This document shows, piece after piece, positions 49,342 to 58,977 of a DNA stretch of 64,000 nucleotides (position 1 is its first letter; the number at the start of each line of letters is the position of its first letter). The notes beneath the pieces are model-generated. The model searched no databases. It was not told the origin of the DNA and worked only from the letters and a program-made list of their open reading frames with translations. Source of the stretch: an uncultured Paraburkholderia sp. (lineage in GTDB: Bacteria; Pseudomonadota; Gammaproteobacteria; Burkholderiales; Burkholderiaceae). Position numbers and translations under genes: made by a program. The stretch is from contig CALNWN010000004.1 in the NCBI GenBank assembly GCA_940746715.1, forward strand, positions 186,001-250,000, in the 5' to 3' direction.

Positions 49342-50244
49342 CTACAGCGAAAACTCGTCGAACACGAGATGCCGCAGCCATTGATTGCCCGGCTCGCGAT
49401 GATTCTTCGCGTGCCACAGCACGTTAATGGCGATGTCGGGAATCTTCACAGGGCAGGGCGCCTGTTCGAGCCCAAACGGAGCCAGCGTCTTTGCCGCGTA
49501 CGCTTGCGGTACGACGGCAATCAGGTCGGTCGTCTGAAGGATATGGCCGACGGCGACGAAGTGCGGCACACGTAGCCGCACGTTTCGCAACACGCCGGCG
49601 CGCTCGATCACATCATCCACCATGCCGTGGCCCGTGCCTTCCGCGACGATCGACACGTGCTCCGCCTCGCGGAATGCGCCGAGTGTCATTCCGGTCTTCG
49701 CAATGGGATGACCCTTGCGAAAAATGCACACATAGCGTTGCTTGAAGAGACGGCACTGAAAAAAGCCTGTCTTCAGATCGGGTATGAAGCCCATTGCCAG
49801 ATCCACACGCCCCGCCTCCATTTCTTCCTGAAGCGTTTCGGACGTTCTGCGCACCGTGCTGACGGTGACGTTCGGCGCGGCTTTGCCGAGCCGCTTCATG
49901 AGCGCCGGCAGGAAATAGATTTCGCCGATGTCCGTCATGGCAACCGTGAACTTGCGCTTGCTCGACGCGGGATCGAATGTCGTGGTGGCGTTCAGCGTGT
50001 TGTAGATCGCGCCCAACGCATAGCCGATAGGTTCGGCGAGCGCCTCGGCGAAAGGCGTCGGGATCATTCCCTTCGATGTCCGAAGGAACAGTTCGTCGCC
50101 GAGAAGGCGGCGCAGCCGGTTCAACGCGTTGCTGATGGCCGGCTGCGAAATGCCGAGCGTGCCCGCGACGGCCGACACGCGCCGCTGCCGCAGCAGTTCG
50201 TTGAAAACCACCAGCAGATTCAGGTCGATGTCGTGAAGCTCCAT
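49342..50244 (-). CDS. nagR: LysR-type regulator NagR (NahR/DntR group)
   Basis: 300 residues. MELHDIDLNLLVVFNELLRQ, LGISQPAISNALNRLRRLLG and DELFLRTSKGMIPTP are almost the same as NahR/DntR. The effector domain retains VAMTDIGEIYFLPALMKRLG, DLAMGFIPDLKTGFFQCRLF, YVCIFRKGHPIA, VVPHFVAVGHIL-type RVPHFVAVGHILQTTDLIAV and DIAINVLWHAKNHREPGN. The group is activated by salicylate. It is divergent from the nag genes, 133 bases away, and appears intact. Confidence 0.94.
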   Translation of the reverse strand: MELHDIDLNLLVVFNELLRQRRVSAVAGTLGISQPAISNALNRLRRLLGDELFLRTSKGMIPTPFAEALAEPIGYALGAIYNTLNATTTFDPASSKRKFTVAMTDIGEIYFLPALMKRLGKAAPNVTVSTVRRTSETLQEEMEAGRVDLAMGFIPDLKTGFFQCRLFKQRYVCIFRKGHPIAKTGMTLGAFREAEHVSIVAEGTGHGMVDDVIERAGVLRNVRLRVPHFVAVGHILQTTDLIAVVPQAYAAKTLAPFGLEQAPCPVKIPDIAINVLWHAKNHREPGNQWLRHLVFDEFSL

Positions 50245-50279
50245 GGCTTGTCTCTCGTGTTTTCCCGACGCTGGACATT

Positions 50280-50294
50280 ATCACTGCCAGTGAT
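50280..50294. promoter_or_regulatory. NagR operator candidate ATCACTG-C-CAGTGAT
   Basis: Perfect 7-base arms with one spacer base lie between nagR and nagAa, 36 bases from the nagR start and 84 bases from nagAa. The inner part fits the LysR box T-N11-A, and ATCAC/GTGAT halves recall the TGAT half of known NahR sites. Confidence 0.6.
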
Positions 50295-50377
50295 GAGACA
50301 TATCAAGCAACTTCTATTTATAAGTTGGCCAGTCGCATCATGTGCTTCATCAAGACCAGCCCGGAGACACTGGCGCC

Positions 50378-51364
50378 ATGAAGGTAACTATCGTGCCGCT
50401 GCAACGCGCGCTGGATGCGCGTGCCGGAGACAATCTGCTCGATGTTCTGCGAGCCAACGAAGTTCCTGTTTCGTATAGCTGCATGTCGGGCCGTTGCGGC
50501 ACATGCCGTTGCCGCGTCGCCTCGGGCCGGGTGCTCACGGCCGGCAATGCGGAATCCAATGCGCCGGTCAACAATGGGGAAGCGGTGCTTGCCTGCCAGA
50601 CGACGCTCGTCGAGGATTGCGCAATTGAAATTCCGGAGATGGACGAAATCGTCGTTCATCCCGCGAAGATTCTGAAGACGACTGTGCTCTCCATCGAGAA
50701 CCTCACGCACGACATCAAGCGTCTGCGGCTCAAACTCCCCAAGGCATTCGAATTTTCCCCCGGTCAGTACGCCAATCTTCAGTTCACGCCTCAGCACGTA
50801 CGGCCGTATTCGATGGCGGTGACGCAGAATCCCCACGAACTCGAATTCCACATTCGTGTCGTGCCTGGCGGCCGCGTGACTTCGTATGTAGCAAACGACC
50901 TGAAGGTCGGCGACAGCGTGCGCGTGAGTGGGCCGCTCGGCACCGCGTATCTGCGCCGCAAGACTGCTAGCCCGATCGTCTGTATTGCGGGAGGAACCGG
51001 GCTCGCGCCGATTCTCGCCATTCTGCGGGGCATCGGGCAGGCTGAGATGGCTAACGACGTGCATGTCTATTTCGGTGTGCGATCGAAAGCCGACGTTTAC
51101 GGCGAACCTTGGCTTACCGAATTGCAGCAGCGCGTCAAACGCATGCGATTTCACGTCGTGGTCGCGTCGGGCAAAGCGGCCGACGACTACCGCAGCGGCG
51201 TCGTCACGCAGGCCGTCAGCGACGACTGGCGCGACATGAAAGGCTGGAGTGCCTACGTCGCGGGGGCGCCCGTCATGGTCAATGCCGCCTCGCTCCTGTT
51301 GCGGCAAAAAGGCGTGGCACCCGAGCGCATCTACGCGGACGCATTTCATGCAAGTGGCGTTTGA
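50378..51364 (+). CDS. nagAa: Ferredoxin reductase of salicylate 5-hydroxylase
   Basis: 328 residues. An N-terminal plant-type [2Fe-2S] domain (SYSCMSGRCGTCRCRVASG and VLACQTT, four Cys) precedes the FAD domain (RPYSMAVTQN, RVVPGGRVTSYV) and the NAD domain (VCIAGGTGLAPILAILRG, YVAGAPVMVNAAS). It feeds electrons from NAD(P)H to the Rieske ferredoxin NagAb. Intact; first gene of the nag operon, ATG 50378 after GGAGACACTGG. Confidence 0.94.
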   Translation: MKVTIVPLQRALDARAGDNLLDVLRANEVPVSYSCMSGRCGTCRCRVASGRVLTAGNAESNAPVNNGEAVLACQTTLVEDCAIEIPEMDEIVVHPAKILKTTVLSIENLTHDIKRLRLKLPKAFEFSPGQYANLQFTPQHVRPYSMAVTQNPHELEFHIRVVPGGRVTSYVANDLKVGDSVRVSGPLGTAYLRRKTASPIVCIAGGTGLAPILAILRGIGQAEMANDVHVYFGVRSKADVYGEPWLTELQQRVKRMRFHVVVASGKAADDYRSGVVTQAVSDDWRDMKGWSAYVAGAPVMVNAASLLLRQKGVAPERIYADAFHASGV

Positions 51365-51404
51365 GCGACCCGTAGCACGCGAATCATTATCTCTGGAGAC
51401 ACAC

Positions 51405-52674
51405 ATGATCGAGGCCACCGTTGCTTTCCGGCAGCCGGACTGGAAAGACCCAGGCAGTAGCCGTATTCCGTTTTCGGCCTACACGGACGAAGCAATCTAC
51501 AGGCGCGAGCTTGAGCGCTTCTTCTATTCGGCGCATTGGTGTTATGTCGCGCTGGAAGCAGAGATTCCGAATCCGGGCGACTTCAAGCGCACTGTCGTTG
51601 GCGAGCGCTCCGTGATCGTCACGAGGGCGGCGGACGGCGAGATACATGTCGTCGAAAACGTCTGTGCACATCGCGGCGTGCGCTTTTGCCGGGAAAAGTC
51701 AGGCAACCGGAAGGACTTCACCTGCCCGTATCACCAGTGGAATTACGACCTGAAGGGCAATCTTGTCGGTGTGCCTTTCCGGCGCGGCGTGAAGCTCGAC
51801 GGCAAGGTCAACGGCGGCATGCCGTCCGATTTCGATCCGAAGGAGCACGGGCTGGCGAAGCTGAACGTCGCTGTGCGAAACGGCGTGGTGTTCGCGTCAT
51901 TCGATCATGACGTGCCGTCGCTCGAAGATTATCTCGGCCCGACGATTCTGCGTTATTTCGACCGCGTATTCGATGGGCGCAAGCTCACCATTCTCGGTTA
52001 CAGCAGACAGCGCATTCCCGGCAACTGGAAGCTGATGCAGGAAAACATCAAGGACCCCTATCATCCCGGCCTCTTGCACACGTGGTTCGTCACCTTCAGC
52101 CTCTGGCGCGCGGACAACAAATCGGAACTTCGAATGGACGAGCATGGCCGCCACGCCGCGATGATTTCCACGCGCGGCACCGGCGGCAGGGGCGACGTGA
52201 CAAGTGGCGTGTCCAGTTTCAAGGAACAGATGACCTTGCACGACGAGCGCTTTCTCGATGTTGTCAAGGAAGAGTGGTGGGGCGCACCGACCGCGGTGAT
52301 GATGACGCTTTTCCCGAACGTGATCATCCAGCAGCAAGTTAATTCGGTATCCACACGGCACATTCAGCCCAACGGCCATAACTCATTCGACTTCGTGTGG
52401 GACGCACTTCGGCTTCGAAGAAGATAGCGAGGAGATGACCAGGCGCCGGCTGCGCCAGGCGAACCTGTTCGGGCCAGCCGGTTTCGTTTCCGCCGACGAC
52501 GGCGAGGTAATCGAATTCTCGCAGGAAGGTTTCGAACAGAAGCCGTTTCATCGAACTATCGCGGAACTGGGCGGGCGCGACGTGAGCGACACTGACCATA
52601 TGGTGACCGAAATGGTGACCGAAACGCTGATCCGCGGCATGTATCGCTACTGGCGCAGCGTGATGAAGGCTTGA
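51405..52674 (+). pseudogene. nagG: Salicylate 5-hydroxylase large subunit, frameshifted
   Basis: Rieske oxygenase alpha subunit, about 423 residues if repaired. The Rieske site is Cys87-x-His89 with Cys107-x2-His110 (NVCAHRGVRFC, TCPYHQWNYD). The mononuclear iron facial triad region is NIKDPYHPGLLHTWF. An extra G in the GGG at 52399-52401 changes FVW-THFGFEEDSEEM into FVWDALRLRRR-stop; the remainder GPAGFVSADDGEVIEFSQEG to SVMKA is in the next frame. The catalytic domain end, including the third iron ligand region, is lost in the short product. It starts at ATG 51405 after TGGAGAC. Confidence 0.92.
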
Positions 52675-52675
52675 G

Positions 52676-53149
52676 ATGCTGGACTTCGCAACCTATCAGC
52701 AACTGCTCACCCTCTACGCCGATTATGCCGCCGCACTCGACAACAACGAATTGCACAAGTGGCCGGAGTTCTTTACCGAGCAGTGCGTGTACAAAGTGCA
52801 GCCTCGCGAAAATGTCGAGCGTGGCTATCCGCTTGCGACGCTCGCATTCGAGAGTCGCGGAATGTTGGAAGACCGCGTCTATGGCGTGACGGAGACGATC
52901 TTTCATGATCCGTACTATCAGCGTCATGTGGTGGGCGTGCCGCGCATTCTGGACGTGGGCGCCGAGCGAATCCGCGCCGAGGCCAACTATGCGGTGTTTC
53001 GCACGAAGCCCGACGACATCTCGAGTGTGTTCAACGTGGGACGCTACATCGACACGATTCGGCGAACGAACGAGGGTCTGAAGTTCGAGTCGCGACTCTG
53101 CGTATTCGGCAGCGAAATGATTGCCAACTCTCTCATCTATCCCATCTGA
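52676..53149 (+). CDS. nagH: Salicylate 5-hydroxylase small subunit
   Basis: 157 residues, the beta subunit of a Rieske oxygenase (SnoaL-like fold): [60 protein letters not shown] and [17 protein letters not shown]. It supports the oligomer with NagG. It starts two bases after the nagG stop and is intact. Confidence 0.93.
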   Translation: MLDFATYQQLLTLYADYAAALDNNELHKWPEFFTEQCVYKVQPRENVERGYPLATLAFESRGMLEDRVYGVTETIFHDPYYQRHVVGVPRILDVGAERIRAEANYAVFRTKPDDISSVFNVGRYIDTIRRTNEGLKFESRLCVFGSEMIANSLIYPI

Positions 53150-53157
53150 GGCCACCC

Positions 53158-53479
53158 ATGACACAATGGACCAAGGTTATCGAGCTGGTTCAAGTGACCA
53201 GCGATGATGTCGTCGCGGTGCAGACGGCCGGCAAGGAACTGGCCATTTATGGCGTAGACGGCGAGGTATTCGCCACTGACAACATCTGCACGCACGGCCA
53301 TGCGCGCCTATGCGACGGCTTCCTCGAAGGGCACGAAATAGAGTGCCCGCTCCATCAGGGGACGCTTCGATATTCGCAATGGACGCGCGATGTGCGAGCC
53401 GCTCACGAGCGATATCAGGACCTATCCGGTGAAGATCGAGGCCGGGAGTGTGTTCGTGAACATCGACCCGCAATCGTAG
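53158..53479 (+). pseudogene. nagAb: Rieske ferredoxin of salicylate 5-hydroxylase, frameshifted
   Basis: About 106 residues. [13 protein letters not shown] and ECPLHQG supply the Cys-His pairs of the [2Fe-2S] Rieske centre. One extra G in GGGG (53358-53361) changes [20 protein letters not shown] into a wrong frame; the correct end is [16 protein letters not shown] with TAG at 53477-53479. The cluster ligands are before the lesion but the fold's last strands are lost. Confidence 0.92.
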
Positions 53480-53488
53480 GAGACACAC

Positions 53489-54534
53489 ATGACTGTGCAA
53501 ACCCGGCATGAAGACCGTGCGGCCTATTACGCGCTGATCGCGCGGCAGCGACTCGCGCCGCTGTGGGAATCGCTGCACAACCTTGTGCCGAAAGCGCCCC
53601 GGCCGCAAGCGCAGGCCGCCATCTGGAAGTATGCGCAGATCCGCGACCTGGTGATGCAGTCGGGCGCCCTGATCAGCGCTGAAGAGGCAGTCCGGCGCGT
53701 GCTCGTGCTCGAGAACCCTGGGCTCGCTGGCAAGTCGAGCATGACGCCGACACTGTATGCGGGGCTCCAACTGATCCTGCCCGGCGAGATTGCACCGAGC
53801 CACCGGCACACGCAGTCCGCGCTGCGTTTCATCGTCGAGGGGCGCGGCGCATGGACGGCTGTCGATGGCGAACGCACGACCATGAAGCCGGGGGACTTCA
53901 TCATCACGCCGTCGTGGACATGGCACGATCACGGCAATCCGTCGGTCGACGAGGGCGGCGAGCCGGTGATCTGGCTGGACGGCCTCGACATTCCGCTCAT
54001 TGCGAATCTCGACGCCGGCTTCGCCGAGACGTATCCGGATTCTACGCAACCTGTCTTGCGTGCAGAAGGGGACAGCTTCGCACGCTTCGGACATAACATG
54101 ATGCCCGTGCGTCACCAGTCGAGCGGAGCATTCTCACCTATATTCAGTTATCCGTATGAAAGGAGTCGTGAGGCACTGGATACGCTTTATCGCCGCGGCG
54201 AGCTCGACGCATGGGACGGCGTCAAGCTGCGCTACGTCAATCCGGTTACTGGCGGCTGGCCGATGCCGACCATTGCCGCGTTCATGCAGTTCCTGCCCGG
54301 GGATTTGCAGGCAGGACGTATCGCAGCACTGACGCGACCGTCTATTGCGTTGTCGACGGTGCGGGGGCGGCGCGCATCGGCGACAACACATTCGCGTTCG
54401 CGCCTCACGATGTGTTCGTCGTGCCGTCGTGGCAACCCGTTGCACTCAAAGCATCGAGCGACTGCGTGTTGTTCAGCTATTCGGACAGGCCGGTACTTTC
54501 AGCATTGAATCTGCTGCGCGAAGAACGCGCGTAA
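53489..54534 (+). pseudogene. nagI: Gentisate 1,2-dioxygenase, frameshifted
   Basis: A bicupin ring-cleavage enzyme of about 348 residues. The iron site of the first cupin is [18 protein letters not shown] and [11 protein letters not shown] with the His ligands. Near 54297-54302 one base is missing from [18 protein letters not shown], so the frame reads [15 protein letters not shown]; the second cupin [20 protein letters not shown] and [11 protein letters not shown] is in the next frame to 54534. The reaction yields maleylpyruvate from gentisate. Confidence 0.92.
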
Positions 54535-54619
54535 GCACGCGGCTGGTGACGGCGCGTGCCGCTTGCAATGTGTAGGAACCGATCTCTTTCATTTTTTCAA
54601 TTCAGCGAGCTCTCTCATC

Positions 54620-55318
54620 ATGTCTTTCGTCTTTCCTCCTGAAGCGCCTGTCAGCCTGTATGTTGCCGGCAACACCGACCGGTTCGCGGTGCGCCGCGTC
54701 TACTGTGTGGGTCGCAACTATGCCGCGCATGCGCGCGAGATGGGCTTCGATCCGGATCGCGAGCCGCCGTTTTTCTTCTGCAAGCCTGCGGATGCAGTCG
54801 TGCCTGTCGTGTATGGCGAAACACTGAGGCTCGATTATCCGCCGCAAACGCGCAACTACCACTATGAAGCGGAACTGGTGGCCGTGATCGGCAAAGCAGG
54901 TTCGGATATCGCGGTCGAGCAGGCGCTTCATCATGTGTGGGGCTATGCAGTCGGGCTCGACATGACGCGCCGCGATCTGCAGATGAAGATGCGCGAGATG
55001 GGGCGCCCATGGGAAATCGGCAAGGCGTTCGATCGTTCGGCGCCGATTGGGCCGGTCCATCCTGCGACCGACGTCGGGCATTTCACTGCAGGCGAGATCT
55101 GGCTCGACCTCAACGGCGTAACGAAGCAGAAGAGCGATGTCTCGCATCTCATCTGGTCGGTTGCGGAGACTGTCGCGGATCTCTCGAAGTACTTCGAACT
55201 GCAGCCGGGCGATGTGATCTTCACCGGCACGCCGGAGGGCGTCGGCGCGGTGACCAAAGGCGACACGATGACGGTGGGCGTGGAGCGTCTCGGCCAACTG
55301 ACCGTTGCGGTCGTCTGA
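54620..55318 (+). CDS. nagK: Fumarylpyruvate hydrolase (FAH family)
   Basis: 232 residues from ATG 54620 (MSFVFPPEAPVSLYVAGN). FAH-family features: RVYCVGRNYAAHAREMGFD, FFFCKPADAVVP, NYHYEAELVAVIGKAGSDI with the two metal Glu residues, YAVGLDMTRRDLQMKMREMG and PGDVIFTGTPEGVGAV. It splits fumarylpyruvate into fumarate and pyruvate. Intact. Confidence 0.94.
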   Translation: MSFVFPPEAPVSLYVAGNTDRFAVRRVYCVGRNYAAHAREMGFDPDREPPFFFCKPADAVVPVVYGETLRLDYPPQTRNYHYEAELVAVIGKAGSDIAVEQALHHVWGYAVGLDMTRRDLQMKMREMGRPWEIGKAFDRSAPIGPVHPATDVGHFTAGEIWLDLNGVTKQKSDVSHLIWSVAETVADLSKYFELQPGDVIFTGTPEGVGAVTKGDTMTVGVERLGQLTVAVV

Positions 55319-55334
55319 GCGGGAGGCGGGCGTG

Positions 55335-55923
55335 ATGCAACTGCATAGCTTCTTTAACAGCTCGACCTCGTACCGCGTACGCATTGCGCTCGCGCTGAAA
55401 GGCCTCGACTACGACTATCGGCCGGTCAATATCCGCGCCGGGGAGCATCATGAGGCGCGCTATGTCGAGCAGGTCAATCCGTCGGCGGCGGTGCCCGCTT
55501 TGCAGGACGGTGACTTCTCGCTCGGGCAGTCGCTTGCCATCATCGACTATCTCGACGCGCGTTATCCCCGAGCCGCGGCTGATTCCTGTCGAGCCTGCGC
55601 TGCGGGCGCGCGTGCTCGAGTATTTGCAGACCGTGCTGATGGTCTCGTCCGAGCAGAAGGGCGCGTGGTACATGCACTGGGTGCACGAAGGGATGAAAGG
55701 CGTCGAGCGGATTCTCGAGCGTCATGGAAGCGGCGCGTGGTGCTTTGGCGACGCGCCCACGTTTGCCGACTGCTGTCTGATTCCGCAGATGGCGAATGCA
55801 CAGCGCATGGGCTGCGATTTGGCCGCCTATCCGCGAAGCGTCGCCGTGTATGAACATGCGCTCACGCATCCCGCTTTCGAGGCCGCAAAGCCGCAAAACC
55901 AGCCGGACTTCGTGACGGCATGA
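55335..55923 (+). pseudogene. nagL: Maleylpyruvate isomerase (zeta-class GST), frameshift plus deletion
   Basis: MQLHSFFNSSTSYRVRIALA, LVPAL-type VNPSAAVPALQDGDFSLGQS and LAIIDYLDARYP form the thioredoxin-like domain with the SSTSYR glutathione motif. A fourth C at 55566-55569 shifts the frame; the correct continuation is EPRLIPVEPALRARVLE. Then EYLQTVLMVSSEQKGAWYMH follows, and about 19 residues normally present between these segments (the CDIHPxNNLRV helix) are missing. The end APTFADCCLIPQMANAQRMG is intact. The cis-trans isomerisation step of the gentisate pathway is lost. Confidence 0.9.
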
Positions 55924-55949
55924 TCCGGACGCTGCGAAAAAGCCAGGCG

Positions 55950-56411
55950 TCAGCTTTCGTCAGCGGGGGCCGCGAGTTCTTCTTCCAGTTTGTCGAGCAA
56001 CAGGAAGATATCGGAGAGGTTTTTCTTCAGCGCCTTCAGCTCCGTCGGCGAGAGATTGCCGATTGCCACAGCTTCGAAGTGTTGAGCGATGGGCACGAGT
56101 TGCTGGAGCAGTTTTTCCCCGGCATTCGTCAGGCTGATCGCAACGGTGCGGGCGTTGTTCTCGAGCCGGCTGCGCGAGACGAGCTTCGTCTTCTCCATCG
56201 TGCCGATCAGCCGCGATAGCGTGGAAAGCTCGATGGTGGTCATGTCCGCGAGATCGTTCAGGCGCTGTCCCGGCACCTCGTGCAGCGCGGCCATGACACG
56301 GTACATCGGCAGCGTAACCCCGTAGGAGGCGATGCGGCGCGAGAACAGGTCTCCCATGCGAACGCCCACGCAGTTCAGCAGATAGGGGAAGGATTCGGTG
56401 AACTTGTACAC
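55950..56411 (-). CDS. MarR family regulator, intact
   Basis: 153 residues: YGVTLPMYRVMAALHEVPGQ, RLNDLADMTTIELSTLSRLI, GTMEKTKLVSRSRLENNART and VAISLTNAGEKLLQQLVPIA make the winged helix-turn-helix. It converges with nagL and diverges from the flavin reductase gene at 56549, with a clear palindrome between them, so it most likely represses the monooxygenase genes. Confidence 0.92.
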   Translation of the reverse strand: MYKFTESFPYLLNCVGVRMGDLFSRRIASYGVTLPMYRVMAALHEVPGQRLNDLADMTTIELSTLSRLIGTMEKTKLVSRSRLENNARTVAISLTNAGEKLLQQLVPIAQHFEAVAIGNLSPTELKALKKNLSDIFLLLDKLEEELAAPADES

Positions 56412-56471
56412 GGTGTGGCCCTCGATATCGATTGGCGGATTCTATCAAAGCAACAGTTTCGGCTTCGTTGG

Positions 56472-56498
56472 TTTCATTGCTAACAGTTGCTAATGAAA
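56472..56498. promoter_or_regulatory. MarR operator candidate between marR and the flavin reductase gene
   Basis: A 27-base imperfect palindrome with outer arms TTTCATT/AATGAAA and 10 of 13 base pairs matching overall. GTTGCTAA also occurs as a direct repeat partner of TTGCTAA within it. It lies 61 bases from the marR start and 51 bases from the reductase start. Confidence 0.6.
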
Positions 56499-56548
56499 CT
56501 ATAGTGGCTGCAACAGGGTGATGAAGCCCGATATTTCAAGGAGACGTC

Positions 56549-57068
56549 ATGGACACCACCGCCGTATCGCCAGCACTCGCTCCGCCGGCCCGGGCGCCGA
56601 TTGCCACTTCCTTTTCGGGCCGCGATGCGACGCATCGCATCCACTGTGACAGTCGTGACCGCTTCGGATGGCGAACGTCGTCACGGAATGACGATGACAG
56701 CCGTCAGTTCGTTGTCGATGGAACCGCCCTCCATGATCGTCTGCGTGAACCAGAACACGTTCCTGCACGACATCCTGATGTCGGCCAGGCGCTTCTGCGT
56801 GAACGTTCTCAAGCACGACTAGGTGGATGTTTCCGCCGCATTCAGCGGAGCCGCGCCTGCGGCGCAACGTTTCGATGTGGGCGACTGGAAGCGCATAGCG
56901 GAAGGCGGCGTCGACTATCTCGGTACCGCGCAGGCCAATGTGTTTTGCATCAAGGTCGTGGCGGTTCCGTTCGGCACGCACACTATCTTTATCGGTCAAG
57001 CGGATGAGGTGCTGCTAAACGAAGACGACCGTCCGCTTCTATATAGAAACGCGCTTACTGCTGAGTGA
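56549..57068 (+). pseudogene. Flavin reductase (flavin reductase-like/DIM6-NTAB), frameshift and amber codon
   Basis: The gene starts MDTTAVSPALAPPARAPIAT, slips near 56612 and continues FRAAMRRIASTVTVVTASDG, GMTMTAVSSLSMEPPSMIVC and FLHDILMSARRFCVNVLKHD, typical of the small FMN reductases that feed two-component monooxygenases. TAG at 56820-56822 interrupts KHD-VDVSAAFSG; a Gln CAG is expected there. The end YLGTAQANVFCIKVVAVPFG and GTHTIFIGQADEV is in frame. It would supply FMNH2 or FADH2 to the next gene's product. Confidence 0.88.
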
Positions 57069-57134
57069 CACCAACGCAGATCGGCCCGGCGGATCGATGC
57101 ACGCGGGCGGGGATCAGATATCTGGAGGGACATC

Positions 57135-58337
57135 ATGTTTGTTGCAGAAAAAGAAGAACAGGCCGGGAATCAGGCGGGGCAGCCCACGGTCGAGCAGATC
57201 CGTGCCGGCGTATCCGCACTCGGCGCAGTGCTGAAATCTCGCGCGCAGACGGTTGAGGCCGAGCGCCGCGTGCCGATGCAGAACATCGAAGCATTGCGCG
57301 ACATCGGCTATTTCGATCTCGTGAAGCCGAAGGCATTCGGCGGGCTCGAATACGACTTCTCCGCGCTTGTAGACCTGAACGTCGATCTCGCGAAAAGCTG
57401 CGCTTCCACGGCGTGGGTGGCGGGGCTTCTGGCGGCGCACCAGTGGCTCGTCGCGTCGTTCGCTGAAGAGGCGCAGCAAGATGTGTGGAGCAGCAATCCC
57501 AATGCGCTTGTTTGCGGATCGTATGCGCCTGCGTGTCAGGCACAGGCAACCGAAGGCGGTTATCTGCTCAGCGGACGCTGGAGTTTTGCGAGCGGCTGCG
57601 AATGCGCGCAGTGGTCGCTGTGCGCCGCGGTGATTCCCGCCGAAGGCGACAGGGATAAGCCGGCGCCGGCGTTCCTGCTCGTGCCCGACTCCGACTATCA
57701 GATTGAGGACACGTGGCATGTAGTGGGACTCGCGGGCACCGGCAGCAAGACCCTGGTTCTCGATAACGTCTTCGTGCCGAAGCATCGCCTGCTGTTCTTC
57801 TCGGAGACCACCAGTGGGCAAACGCCCGGTGCGCGCGTCTATAGCGGGAGCCCCAGTTTTTCCATTCCGATGTTGAGCGCGATTCCGTCGTGCCTTGCAT
57901 CGGTTGCGGTTGGGGCCGCACAGGGTGCGTTCGACGACTACCTCGAGCGCACGGCGCGCCGCGTGACACGAGGCGCAGTGGCCGGTGCACAGAACCGCAT
58001 GGCCGAATTTCCGACCATCCAGTTGCGTGTTGCCGAGGCCGCAGCGAATACGGATGCCGTGCGCAAGATCTTGCTAAGCGACCTGCTGGAACGCGAAGCC
58101 ACTGTTGCTCGGCGCGAACGCGTGTCGGTCGAGGAACGCATCAGGAGCCGGCTCGGACAGGCATTCGCCGTGTCGCTCGCGCAGCGAAAAGCAATCGCCA
58201 TCAACGTGACGGCGAGAATGACGATCCAGTCGGTCAGTTCCATCGAAAAGCGTTCCCCAAGTCAGCCTGTGACTATAGGAATGCCCTCCGGCAGGAACCA
58301 TAGGACGACTCTCAAATGCCGCGCATGCCTCGCATAG
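57135..58337 (+). pseudogene. Acyl-CoA dehydrogenase-fold flavin monooxygenase (HsaA/HpaB-C2 type), 3'-truncated
   Basis: Starts MFVAEKEEQAGNQAGQPTVE after GGAGGG. The sequence follows the group D monooxygenases: RDIGYFDLVKPKAFGGLEYD, CASTAWVAGLLAAHQWLVAS, LLSGRWSFASGCECAQWSLC, DTWHVVGLAGTGSKTLVLDN and VFVPKHRLL. After SLAQRKAIAINVTA (about 58210) the family C-terminus (about 60 residues, including the helical-bundle end that closes the flavin site) is replaced by unrelated sequence to a stop at 58337. The natural partner is the upstream reductase. Substrates in this group are phenols or aromatic acids. Confidence 0.85.
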
Positions 58338-58371
58338 CCGCGCGCGGCGCTTGAAGCAGCTCAAAACCGGC

Positions 58372-58977
58372 TCAAAGCTCGATGCGCGTGCCGAGCAGAA
58401 CGAGGAACTGACGCAGCCATTCGGGATGAGCAGGCCACGCGGGCGCCGTCACGAAGTTGCCGTCCGTGATGGCGGCGTCGACGGGAATGTCGGCGTAGTC
58501 GCCGCCCGCCAGCTTCACTTCGGGCGCGCAGGCCGGATAGGCGGAAATGCGCTTGCCGCGGATCACGTCGGCGGCGGCGAGCAGTTGCGCGGCGTGACAG
58601 ATGGCGGCGACCGGTTTGCCGGCTTCGGCGAACTGCCGCACGATGTCGATCACTTTCGGATTGAGCCGCAGATACTCGGGCGCCCGCCCGCCGGCAATGG
58701 CGAGCGCATCGTACTGGCGTGGATCGGCATCGTCGAACGACGCGTTCAGCGCGAACAGATGGCCCGGCTTTTCGGTGTAGGTCTGATCGCCCTCGAAATC
58801 ATGAATCGCAGTCTTGATCCGCTCGCCGATCGCAGTCTTGATCCGCTCGCCGGCTTTCCGGTCGGGGCACACCGCGTCGACCACGTGCCCGACTGCCTGC
58901 AGCGCCTGAAACGGCACCATCGTTTCGTAATCCTCGGCGAAATCGCCGGTGAGAAACAGAATCTTTTTTGCCGCCAT
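58372..58977 (-). CDS. DJ-1/PfpI family protein with a tandem 8-residue duplication
   Basis: 201 residues: [60 protein letters not shown] and [20 protein letters not shown] with the nucleophile Cys elbow. GERIKTAI occurs twice in a row because 24 bases are duplicated exactly (58805-58852). The insertion is in a surface segment between strands, so the protein may fold. The family includes glyoxalase III, deglycase-like and stress proteins. Confidence 0.9.
   Translation of the reverse strand: MAAKKILFLTGDFAEDYETMVPFQALQAVGHVVDAVCPDRKAGERIKTAIGERIKTAIHDFEGDQTYTEKPGHLFALNASFDDADPRQYDALAIAGGRAPEYLRLNPKVIDIVRQFAEAGKPVAAICHAAQLLAAADVIRGKRISAYPACAPEVKLAGGDYADIPVDAAITDGNFVTAPAWPAHPEWLRQFLVLLGTRIEL
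58805..58852. repeat. Exact 24-bp tandem duplication within the PfpI gene
   Basis: ATCGCAGTCTTGATCCGCTC plus GCCG occurs twice head to tail and keeps the frame. No divergence between copies, so the event is recent or an assembly artefact. Confidence 0.95.

Noticed and set aside
52399..52401. Programmed ribosomal frameshifting in nagG, nagAb, nagI and nagL
   Set aside because: The sites lack slippery heptamers and a shared downstream structure, and the lesions are of mixed sign (extra base versus missing base).
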